Below, one piece after another: positions 1 through 7,138 of a DNA stretch of 28,048 nucleotides (position 1 is its first letter; every line of letters starts with the position of its first letter). The stretch is from the NCBI GenBank assembly GCA_902591645.1, contig CACJBM010000020.1, positions 1-28,048 on the forward strand. The letters are read 5' to 3'. Source of the stretch: an uncultured Verrucomicrobiota bacterium (GTDB lineage Bacteria; Verrucomicrobiota; Verrucomicrobiae; Verrucomicrobiales; DEV007). The notes under the pieces are model-generated. The model was not told where the DNA came from and did not search any database. It saw only the letters and a program-made list of their open reading frames with translations. Both the position numbers and the translations under genes were made by a program.

Positions 1-1763
1 ACCGCTTTTCCGCTCGGGTTATCAGTTATGGTCACCCAGTCATTCGGACCACCGGCACCCATGCCATTAGGATTACGCAAGTCAGTGCCTATGAACTCAG
101 CAGATTTACCGTCCGGGCTGACCTTAACCACGCCGCCAGTCAAGGGTGACTTATAGCCTGACTGGGAAAAGTAAAAGTTTCCAGACCGGTCCGTCTGAAG
201 GTCATAGATAAATGCGTGATAACTTGCGCCGATCTCATCCGGTTCCTCGTAAAAATTCTCATAGAAGTCCGCCTCGCCGTTACCATTAAGATCATGAAAT
301 CGGGTAATTCGATCACGGCCACGAACGTAAATAATATCATCGACTATTTTTAGCCCTAGTGGCTCATAGAGACCAGCCGCGTACCGGCTCCATGTCAGGG
401 CCTGGGGATTATCTTTGTCCCAACTCACTATCCAGACGTCTCCACTCAAAGTGCTAACAGCCATTCGGCCGTCACTGAAAAAATCCATTGCTGTCGTACG
501 CATCCAACTGCCCCATGGATTAGCTAATGGAACAGTCAGCTGGTCCAAAGCATAACCATCAACACTCTTACCCGTTGCGACTGCCGTCTGCACTTTTTGA
601 GGCCATCGCCGTGGTCCGCCCTTCGTGTGCTTCTCTAAATCGTCTTGACCGGTTCTCAGGAGCGAATCACCCATGGCGACGGAAACCGAAATGGGAGTTC
701 TTGATGGCGGAAAAGAGAGCCATCTTGTGCCTCCTTCTCCCTGCACCAACTTTCCACCCGTTGCCTTCAAGCCACCGCTCGTCACCAAACAAAATAGTTC
801 TTTATCTCCGGGACCGACCTTAAAATTACGCCACACTACATTGCCATCTTCACTGGCTCCCGGAGATTCGAGTATATCGCGATTGCCAACGCTATAACTA
901 AGAACAACCGTATTGCCGTCCAAATAGAGACCCTTGTAATGATAATGGTCGCGGGCCTTGGACGCTTTTGGTTCACCAACACTCCAGCCAATGGCATCTA
1001 TATTTGTGTATGATGGGGAGCTTCCCGGTCTGAGGCAATATTCGCCTTTGTAGCTGGTGTGGTGAGTATTATCAGTATTCGCAAGCTTACCCTGCCATAG
1101 GCCACTGACACTGAGCCGATGAGCATCGTAGCAAATCACGGCATTGCCCGGCAGATCAACAATGATCGCCTTCTCAGTGACGTTAGCAATGTACTCAGCG
1201 TTCTTGTCCTTGATGGCGCTGTAAGCGACTCCATGCTGCATGAAGGGGCCATAAACCATGTTTTTGCCACCGGTCCCATCGATCATTCCAGGTGCAGCCT
1301 CAACCCTTTGAACCTTGGATTCTTGTTCCTTCTCGTCAGCCTTAGCAATGGCAGGGAGTTGAGCAAAGTAATCATCGCCTGGCGTGAAATATTGCGTTGG
1401 ATTATTTTTCTTTAGGATCAATTCGCTAATAAAATGAGCAACCTGATATCGCTCCTTCGGTGTCAGGACAGCGTCCCAGCGAAACATTAATCCGTTACCG
1501 TAACTTATCGTTTTCCATAGAGAATAAGGATCACTGCCAAACTTCAGCTCATCTTTGGCGAATCGTCTAGCTAGTGGGTTAAGTGCAAGATCACCGTCCT
1601 TACCATGGCAAGAAGAACAATGCACAGTATAGAGTTCGTGGCCCTTCTTGGCGTCATCATTGTTCAGCTCCTTGATCGTTACGACATGATCGATGGGCTC
1701 AGCAGCTTTTATCCCAGTAACTGTAAAGAGAATAGCCAGAGAGAATAATTGTAAGAGCCTCAT
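1..1763 (-). CDS. Secreted c-type cytochrome fused to a propeller-like dehydrogenase region (3' end cut by window edge)
   Basis: An open frame runs without a stop from an ATG at 1763 to the window edge (587 codons), so the C-terminus is missing. Residues 1-20 form a signal peptide ending in a G-I-K-A-A type site. A small cytochrome c domain follows: the haem motif CSSCH is at residues 49-53, and M93 in GLMFRW could be the distal ligand. The middle part resembles the DUF6797-type region seen in PVC cytochrome proteins. From about residue 400 there are propeller-like strands ending in phrases such as DLNGNGEADF and LRNPNGMG, typical of PVC proteins related to sugar dehydrogenases. I infer a periplasmic electron-transfer or sugar-oxidising role; the substrate is unknown. 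There is no clear Shine-Dalgarno. It is divergent from the phosphodiester glycosidase gene, so the 203-bp gap should hold its promoter. Confidence 0.85.
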   Translation of the reverse strand, partial: MRLLQLFSLAILFTVTGIKAAEPIDHVVTIKELNNDDAKKGHELYTVHCSSCHGKDGDLALNPLARRFAKDELKFGSDPYSLWKTISYGNGLMFRWDAVLTPKERYQVAHFISELILKKNNPTQYFTPGDDYFAQLPAIAKADEKEQESKVQRVEAAPGMIDGTGGKNMVYGPFMQHGVAYSAIKDKNAEYIANVTEKAIIVDLPGNAVICYDAHRLSVSGLWQGKLANTDNTHHTSYKGEYCLRPGSSPSYTNIDAIGWSVGEPKASKARDHYHYKGLYLDGNTVVLSYSVGNRDILESPGASEDGNVVWRNFKVGPGDKELFCLVTSGGLKATGGKLVQGEGGTRWLSFPPSRTPISVSVAMGDSLLRTGQDDLEKHTKGGPRRWPQKVQTAVATGKSVDGYALDQLTVPLANPWGSWMRTTAMDFFSDGRMAVSTLSGDVWIVSWDKDNPQALTWSRYAAGLYEPLGLKIVDDIIYVRGRDRITRFHDLNGNGEADFYENFYEEPDEIGASYHAFIYDLQTDRSGNFYFSQSGYKSPLTGGVVKVSPDGKSAEFIGTDLRNPNGMGAGGPNDWVTITDNPSGKA

Positions 1764-1966
1764 TTTATTTTTTTAGCTCAGTATGGATAAAACTGTGAAA
1801 ATTAAAGTTTTAAGCATGATTAATAAATTAGGCTCAAATCCCTTGAAGGGCCAGACACAATGAAGTTTGCGACATCATAAAGAAAAAATGTAAGTTTTAT
1901 TCTCATCCCTAAATGGCTGAAAAAAGACTGTTTTCTCTAAACTGCTAAGTTACTCTGTAAGTTAAG
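1764..1966. promoter_or_regulatory. Divergent intergenic region with an 11-bp palindrome
   Basis: This AT-rich 203-bp gap separates two divergently read genes and must contain both promoters, but I see no convincing -35/-10 pair. The most ordered element is the perfect inverted repeat CCCTTGAAGGG at 1840-1850, which has five-base arms around a single G. It could be an operator shared by both genes. That is inference only, because no regulator gene lies in the window. Confidence 0.35.
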
Positions 1967-2830
1967 ATGCAGATATTTCTTAAAATTATTCCACTTCTTG
2001 TTCTTTCTAATGCCGCCTCTTCGGCAATAGAGCCCAAGTCCGAAAGTTCAACTCATATCAGTGAACAGGGTATCCAGTATTCATTAAAAAAATCCACTGA
2101 CCCGATCCCCAATCGAATACACGTCCTACGCATTGATCTGGCCTCAAAGAAAATAAAACCCAAAGTGGTCCTCGGCCCGGATCCGGACGGAGAAGGCCCA
2201 GCAGAAGTGGCACTGACCGACCCCAGAAAACTGGCTTCGGATTCATCGGTTCTGGCTTTTGTTAACACTAATCCATGGGACAGTTTTCCTAATGATAAAG
2301 GCAAAAAGAACAGGAACTGGTACCCTGGACAACCGGTCGATATTCATGGCCTAGCTGGTACTCAGGGGAAAATGCGTAGTACAACCGCACCCGGAAATAC
2401 GTCCGTGTGGTTTGACGCTCAAAGTAGCGTTCACTTTGGACACGGGCCTGAGGATAAGCCAGAAGAGGCCACCACCGGATTCCAGCTGATTCTCTCAAAA
2501 GGCAAGCTCACAGTCGGGGAAGGAGGACCCCGGCACCCACGAACTTCAATAGGCACTGACGAGAAAGGGGAAATTCTATGGCTCGTAGTAGTGGATGGAA
2601 GACAAAAAGGTTACAGCGAAGGAATGAATATGCATGAGCTTGCAAATGTCATGAAGGACCTGGGTTGCTGGAGTGCAACGAACATGGATGGGGGCGGAAG
2701 TAGCGTGATGGGGCTGATCGATAAAGACGGTAAGATGAAAATCATGAACAGCCCCTCGGATAGATTTTTAGGCATAGTGAGGATCCGGCCATTACCAATG
2801 ATTCTTACCATCACAAAAAACCAAAAATAG
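1967..2830 (+). CDS. Secreted phosphodiester glycosidase family protein (NAGPA/DUF2233 fold)
   Basis: The 287-residue product has a hydrophobic signal peptide (residues 1-20, ending NAASSA). Its C-terminal half carries the phosphodiester glycosidase signatures: HPRTSIG at 190-196, VVDGRQKGYSEGM around 208-220, and the glycine-rich NMDGGGSSVM at 239-248. The protein closes with RFLGIVRI, as these proteins usually do. The family includes the human uncovering enzyme, which removes N-acetylglucosamine from a phosphodiester. Bacterial members are thought to cut sugar-1-phosphodiester bonds in glycans or cell-wall polymers. The ATG is 14 bases ahead of a sulfatase gene in the same direction, so the two are very probably co-transcribed and act on the same exported substrate. 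The start is preceded by TAAG but no strong Shine-Dalgarno. The exact substrate cannot be read from the sequence. Confidence 0.88.
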   Translation: MQIFLKIIPLLVLSNAASSAIEPKSESSTHISEQGIQYSLKKSTDPIPNRIHVLRIDLASKKIKPKVVLGPDPDGEGPAEVALTDPRKLASDSSVLAFVNTNPWDSFPNDKGKKNRNWYPGQPVDIHGLAGTQGKMRSTTAPGNTSVWFDAQSSVHFGHGPEDKPEEATTGFQLILSKGKLTVGEGGPRHPRTSIGTDEKGEILWLVVVDGRQKGYSEGMNMHELANVMKDLGCWSATNMDGGGSSVMGLIDKDGKMKIMNSPSDRFLGIVRIRPLPMILTITKNQK

Positions 2831-2843
2831 AAAATTAATTTAT

Positions 2844-4829
2844 ATGCACCGTATTCTAACTTTATTCTGCGGCCTTCTATTATCGCCTTTTCTGGCCCTA
2901 CCGATCTTTGCCGAAAAGCCCAATATTATATTCATATTAACTGACGATTTAGGTTACGGAGACGTAGGGGTTCTTTTTCAAAAACAACGCGAAGGGGTTC
3001 AAATCAAGACCCCCGAATTGGATCAAATGGCCATGAACGGCACCATAATGAACCGGCATTATTGTCCTGCTCCCATTTGTGCTCCTTCTAGAGCTTCTTT
3101 GATAACGGGAATGCATCAGGGCCATTCGAACGTCCGCAATATGCAATTCGACAAGGCCATAGAAGATAACTGGAACTTTGCCAATACTCTGCAAAAGGCG
3201 GGTTATTACACTATACATCTGGGAAAGTACGGCTTGCAGGGATGGGGACATTCGCCGGAAAAATGGGCCGGCTATCCAACTAAGCGAGGGTTCGATTATT
3301 TTTATGGTTATGTGAGGCATGTTGATGGGCACCAACATTATCCGGCCAATTTCTGGAAGCTTGGAGATAATAAGTCTCATCAGCAGAAAAAACAGGTATG
3401 GGAAAATAATACTGAAGTCTCTGCAGGTCTGGACAAATGCTACACCACTGATTTGTGGACCGCCAAAGCGAAACAAATGATAATTGAAGAAACTAAGAAT
3501 AATCCTAAGAGACCATTCTTCATGTATTTGGCCTATGATACGCCTCACGCTGCATTGCAATTGCCTACCGTTGCCTATCCGGGTGGAAAAGGAGTGAATG
3601 GCGGACTCAAATGGTTGGGACGGTCCGGAAAAATGATCAATACTGCGGAGGGAACCATAGATCATTATCGTGATCCTCATTATACGGATAAGGACATGAC
3701 GGATTTGGCTGAAAGGTTCGCCACTTCCATTACCCGAATAGATCATTGTGTAGGAGATCTATTACAAACCCTTAAAGACCTTAAAATTGCCAAAAATACC
3801 ATTGTCATATTCTCCTCGGACAATGGCCCCCATAGGGAATCCTATATAAAGGGAAAGAGGTGGAGTCCTTCGGTCTTTCAATCGGCCGGCAAATTCAAAG
3901 GTTCAAAGGGATCATCCTATGAAGGGGGCCTCAGAGTACCAACATTTGCGTGGGGCCCTTCTAGGATAAAGGCAGGTCAAAAATCAAATGCTCCTTCCCA
4001 GTTTCATGACTGGATGGCAACATTTTGTGATTATGCTGGCGTCAATGCGCCTGCAAGAATTGATGGTGTATCATTAGTCCCAACCCTTAACCAAGTAGGC
4101 AAACAGAGGAAAGGTATCGTCTATGTCGAATTCAATAATCAGCAAGGACTATATCTGGACGGGTACAAGGGTCTGCGAATGAAAGCCACCGGTCACGCAG
4201 TTGATTTTGAAATTTTCAATACCCTTGATGATGGGCCTGAATCAAAAAATCTCGCTGGAACAAATGTGAATTTCAATCGCTTACAAAAGAGAATGAAAAA
4301 TGAAGTTCTAAGGATAAGAATGCCAAATAAGCATGCAAAAAAATCCTATGACGGCGAATTGGTGCCCGGACTTGATATTAGTAAGAAGAATTTACGTAAT
4401 GGTGTCGGAGTAAAGACTTACCTTGGTAAATGGGACTGGGTCCCCGAGTTTACTCAAATGAGCTCCGAAGCCAGTTCTTTTGAAAAAAATATCGATGTGG
4501 AATCTCTGCCTGCTGAAAAAAATGCTGGTTTATTGTTCTCCGGATACATTCATATTCCAGAACCCGGTGACTGGAAATTCCACTGCGAGGCATCAGGCAG
4601 CTTGATATTTAAGATACACAACAAGTTGGTCATCGATGGAGATTATAAATACGATGGAACGGAAATCAGCACGACTTTGAAATTGGATCAGGGCATTCAT
4701 CCTTATCGCTTATATTATAAGACGTCTTCTAACAAACCGTCACTGGGCCTTCAATGGGAAGGTCCCAGCGTCGCCAAAGGTTCGATTCCTACCAATGCCT
4801 TACTTGTACAAGGTGAACAAAAGCGTTAG
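2844..4829 (+). CDS. Secreted formylglycine-dependent sulfatase with C-terminal PA14-like domain
   Basis: The 661-residue protein begins with a signal peptide (about 1-23, cleaved near IFA-EKPN). The type I sulfatase catalytic domain follows: metal-binding TDDLGYGD at 33-40, the formylglycine motif CAPSRASLITG with Cys79, DTPH at 232-235, SDNGPH at 325-330, and the lysine-containing block FKGSKGSSYEGGLRVP at about 351-366. Cys79 would be converted to formylglycine by an FGE or anSME encoded elsewhere. Residues 515-655 look like a PA14-type module: GVGVKTYLGKWDWVPEF, then FSGYIHIPEPGDWKF, HNKLVIDGD, a G-I-H-P-Y turn and GLQWEGP. Such modules commonly bind carbohydrate. The protein hydrolyses sulfate esters, probably on a polysaccharide outside the inner membrane. 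The gene sits 13 bp after the glycosidase gene and lacks a Shine-Dalgarno. Confidence 0.92.
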   Translation: MHRILTLFCGLLLSPFLALPIFAEKPNIIFILTDDLGYGDVGVLFQKQREGVQIKTPELDQMAMNGTIMNRHYCPAPICAPSRASLITGMHQGHSNVRNMQFDKAIEDNWNFANTLQKAGYYTIHLGKYGLQGWGHSPEKWAGYPTKRGFDYFYGYVRHVDGHQHYPANFWKLGDNKSHQQKKQVWENNTEVSAGLDKCYTTDLWTAKAKQMIIEETKNNPKRPFFMYLAYDTPHAALQLPTVAYPGGKGVNGGLKWLGRSGKMINTAEGTIDHYRDPHYTDKDMTDLAERFATSITRIDHCVGDLLQTLKDLKIAKNTIVIFSSDNGPHRESYIKGKRWSPSVFQSAGKFKGSKGSSYEGGLRVPTFAWGPSRIKAGQKSNAPSQFHDWMATFCDYAGVNAPARIDGVSLVPTLNQVGKQRKGIVYVEFNNQQGLYLDGYKGLRMKATGHAVDFEIFNTLDDGPESKNLAGTNVNFNRLQKRMKNEVLRIRMPNKHAKKSYDGELVPGLDISKKNLRNGVGVKTYLGKWDWVPEFTQMSSEASSFEKNIDVESLPAEKNAGLLFSGYIHIPEPGDWKFHCEASGSLIFKIHNKLVIDGDYKYDGTEISTTLKLDQGIHPYRLYYKTSSNKPSLGLQWEGPSVAKGSIPTNALLVQGEQKR

Positions 4830-4901
4830 AAAAAATAGGCCAGTCCTGGGGGAATGATCTGGCCCGAGAAGCCTTGAACTTCCTAATAGTAATAAATCCA
4901 T
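4830..4901. other. Short gap between sulfatase genes with a small hairpin
   Basis: The 72-bp gap holds an inverted repeat, GGCCAG at 4838-4843 and CTGGCC at 4859-4864, around a 15-base loop. No T-run follows, so it is a poor intrinsic terminator. It could serve as an RNA-processing or stabilising stem between co-transcribed sulfatase genes. The function is uncertain. Confidence 0.3.
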
Positions 4902-7022
4902 ATGAAATATCTTCTCTTACTTAGCGGTCTTTTTTTATCGCCCTTTTTTAATTCCCCGCTCTTTGCCGATAAGCCCAATGTCATTGTCATTATGGCTGAT
5001 GACATGGGATGGGAATGCGTGAGTGCGTATCGTGATCTAATTACAAAGTACAATTACCCCAAGGCCAATTCGGGAGAAAAAGATCATTACTCGACTCCGC
5101 ACATTGACAAACTAGCGACTACCGGGATGCGCTTTGACCATGGCTATTCACAGCCCATCTGCACCCCATCACGAGTTCAGATCATGACCGGCATTTATAA
5201 TCAACGAAATTACGTGAAGTTTGGTCTGCTCGATCCAAAGGCCAAAACTTTCGGCAATGTAATGAAAGGAGCCGGGTACAGAACCTGTGTCGTCGGCAAG
5301 TGGCAGCTCGAAGGTGGCTTTGACGGGCCCAACAATTTCGGCTTTGATGAGTACTGTCTCTGGCAACTCACTCGTCGGCCGGCCCGCTATCCTAGCCCGG
5401 GAATGGAGGTTAACGGTAAAGAAATCGATTATCCAGGCAAGTACGGTCCGGACATTGCCAGTGATTATCTTTGTGATTTTATTGAGCGCAATAAGGACCG
5501 GCCATTCTTCGGATATTACCCCATGATTCTTCCGCACTGGCCATTTGAGCCAACGCCCGACTCTGAGGATTGGGATCCAAAATCGGAAGGAGCAGAGAGC
5601 GGCAATCTAACTCAAAAAAATCCCAAGTACTTCCGCGAAATGGTTTCTTACGTGGACAAAATCATCGGCAAGATTGTGGCAAAGATCAAAGAACAAAAGT
5701 TAACCGAAAAGACGATGATTATCTTTACCGGTGACAATGGAACTGCCGTCAGCGTGACAGGTGTTATGAATGGGCGTACGATCAAAGGTGGCAAGGGAAG
5801 TACCCCAGATTCGGGAAATCATGTGCCTTTCATTGTAAGTTGGCCAGGCACTATCGGTGCGGGTAAAACGACCAAAGCCATCGTTAACTTTAGTGATATT
5901 CTTCCAACGATCGCGCAGGTAGCTGGTGCAGAGATAAAGCATGAAATTGATGGGATCAGCTTTCTGGGACACCTCAAAGGTGGCAAGGCAGATCGTCAGG
6001 TAAGTTACAGCTGGTATGCGCGCAATGGCGGACCCAAGGGTAAAGAATTTGCCCGAACCGCTGACTGGAAACTTTATTCGGACGGCAAATTTTTTAATGT
6101 TTATCAGGACGTCATGGAGAAGGACCCTCTCAGTCCAGGTGAACTGAGCGATGAGGCACGAACAGTCCGTGCCCAGTTACAGAAAGAACTTAAGCGGATG
6201 GAAGGTACCCGAACGATCTTTGATTTGTCGAAGTACCAGAAATCCGGTACCAATCAAGCCAATACTCCAAAGTCACCTGATTCAGTAAAATGTACGGGAA
6301 AATATACCGGGCATTTGCAGGGAGTATGCCGCGGCAGTGGGGGGAATTTTTTCTGGAGCTTTACGAAGGCACTAGTGAAGACAAATATTCAAGGCAAGAT
6401 CATGAAAAAGATCAAAGTCGCCGACCATCATGGGGACGTTTGTTTTGCAAATGGCAAAATCTATTGTGCAGTTAATTTCGGTGCCTTCAATGATCCTAAG
6501 GGCAATGCAGACAACTGGGTCTACGTGTATGACTCTAAAAGTCTTGAAAGATTAGCCAAGTATCCTGTGCCCGAGGTCAAACACGGAGCCGGTGGCATTG
6601 CCTTTAAAAGTGGCCGCTTCATCGTAGTGGGAGGCTTACCTGAAGGCGTTCAGGAAAATTATGTGTATGAGTATGATAAGGAATTTAATTTCAAAAAACG
6701 GCATATAGTAAAAAGCGGCTGGACCAGACTGGGAATCCAAGCCGCGGCCTTTGCTCAAGGCCACTGGTGGTTCGGATGTTATGGGGATGTGCTGTTAAAG
6801 GCCACGCCGGACTTCAAAGTAGTCGGCAAGTATAATTATAATTGTGGATACGGAGTTTTGCGTGGACCTGATAGCAAGAGTCTCTATTGTGCAGGCGGAA
6901 CAACTGATAAGAGCGGTTCGGATGGAAATATTAAAGCAGTAAAAGTCGCCAACTTTGAAAAATTAAAGATACTCAATACCGCTGTTCCGGCACAATCTTC
7001 AGAAGCAAATAACAAAAAGTAG
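4902..7022 (+). CDS. Secreted sulfatase fused to a C-terminal propeller-like module
   Basis: The signal peptide (1-22) closely resembles that of the preceding sulfatase: both read G-L-x-L-S-P-F, then P-x-F-A-x-K-P-N. The catalytic domain has MADDMGW at 31-37, the formylglycine motif CTPSRVQIMTG with Cys87, GKWQLEGG at 132-139, LPHWPFEP at 210-217 and TGDNGT at 276-281, and ends near residue 445. A low-complexity linker leads to residues 463-695, which are not sulfatase. They contain repeated strand-turn units such as HHGDVCFANGKIYCAVN, WVYVYDSKSLERL, GAGGIAFKSGRFIVVGG and YVYEYDKEFNFKK, with a regular spacing like propeller blades. I do not recognise a named family there. It may bind the substrate or a surface partner. 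Type I sulfatases are usually 450-550 residues, so 706 reflects a real fusion in one uninterrupted frame. Confidence 0.9.
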   Translation: MKYLLLLSGLFLSPFFNSPLFADKPNVIVIMADDMGWECVSAYRDLITKYNYPKANSGEKDHYSTPHIDKLATTGMRFDHGYSQPICTPSRVQIMTGIYNQRNYVKFGLLDPKAKTFGNVMKGAGYRTCVVGKWQLEGGFDGPNNFGFDEYCLWQLTRRPARYPSPGMEVNGKEIDYPGKYGPDIASDYLCDFIERNKDRPFFGYYPMILPHWPFEPTPDSEDWDPKSEGAESGNLTQKNPKYFREMVSYVDKIIGKIVAKIKEQKLTEKTMIIFTGDNGTAVSVTGVMNGRTIKGGKGSTPDSGNHVPFIVSWPGTIGAGKTTKAIVNFSDILPTIAQVAGAEIKHEIDGISFLGHLKGGKADRQVSYSWYARNGGPKGKEFARTADWKLYSDGKFFNVYQDVMEKDPLSPGELSDEARTVRAQLQKELKRMEGTRTIFDLSKYQKSGTNQANTPKSPDSVKCTGKYTGHLQGVCRGSGGNFFWSFTKALVKTNIQGKIMKKIKVADHHGDVCFANGKIYCAVNFGAFNDPKGNADNWVYVYDSKSLERLAKYPVPEVKHGAGGIAFKSGRFIVVGGLPEGVQENYVYEYDKEFNFKKRHIVKSGWTRLGIQAAAFAQGHWWFGCYGDVLLKATPDFKVVGKYNYNCGYGVLRGPDSKSLYCAGGTTDKSGSDGNIKAVKVANFEKLKILNTAVPAQSSEANNKK

Positions 7023-7138
7023 ATCCATATGCAAACTGTTATGGTATATGCTTTAGTATCCTTTTTTAACTCTTCTGAAAGCAGAGGATAAATCTCTTCC
7101 CAAGCATTGTTCAATGCACTAAGAAGATAGTGAAGAAG
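7023..7138. other. Convergent gap between the sulfatase and rapA genes
   Basis: This 116-bp gap lies between two genes that read toward each other, so termination signals are expected. The clearest element is GCATTG-TT-CAATGC at 7104-7117, a near-perfect 14-base palindrome, but no T-run adjoins it on either strand. A T-rich stretch at 7062-7068 has no good stem before it. I cannot name a convincing terminator. Confidence 0.3.

Noticed and set aside
527..1415. Several rightward open frames of 74-98 codons
   Set aside because: They are antisense to the continuous cytochrome/propeller frame that runs to the left edge.
2949..3746. 265-codon leftward open frame
   Set aside because: It lies wholly antisense to the first sulfatase, whose motifs are intact; the encoded protein has no recognisable domain or signal.
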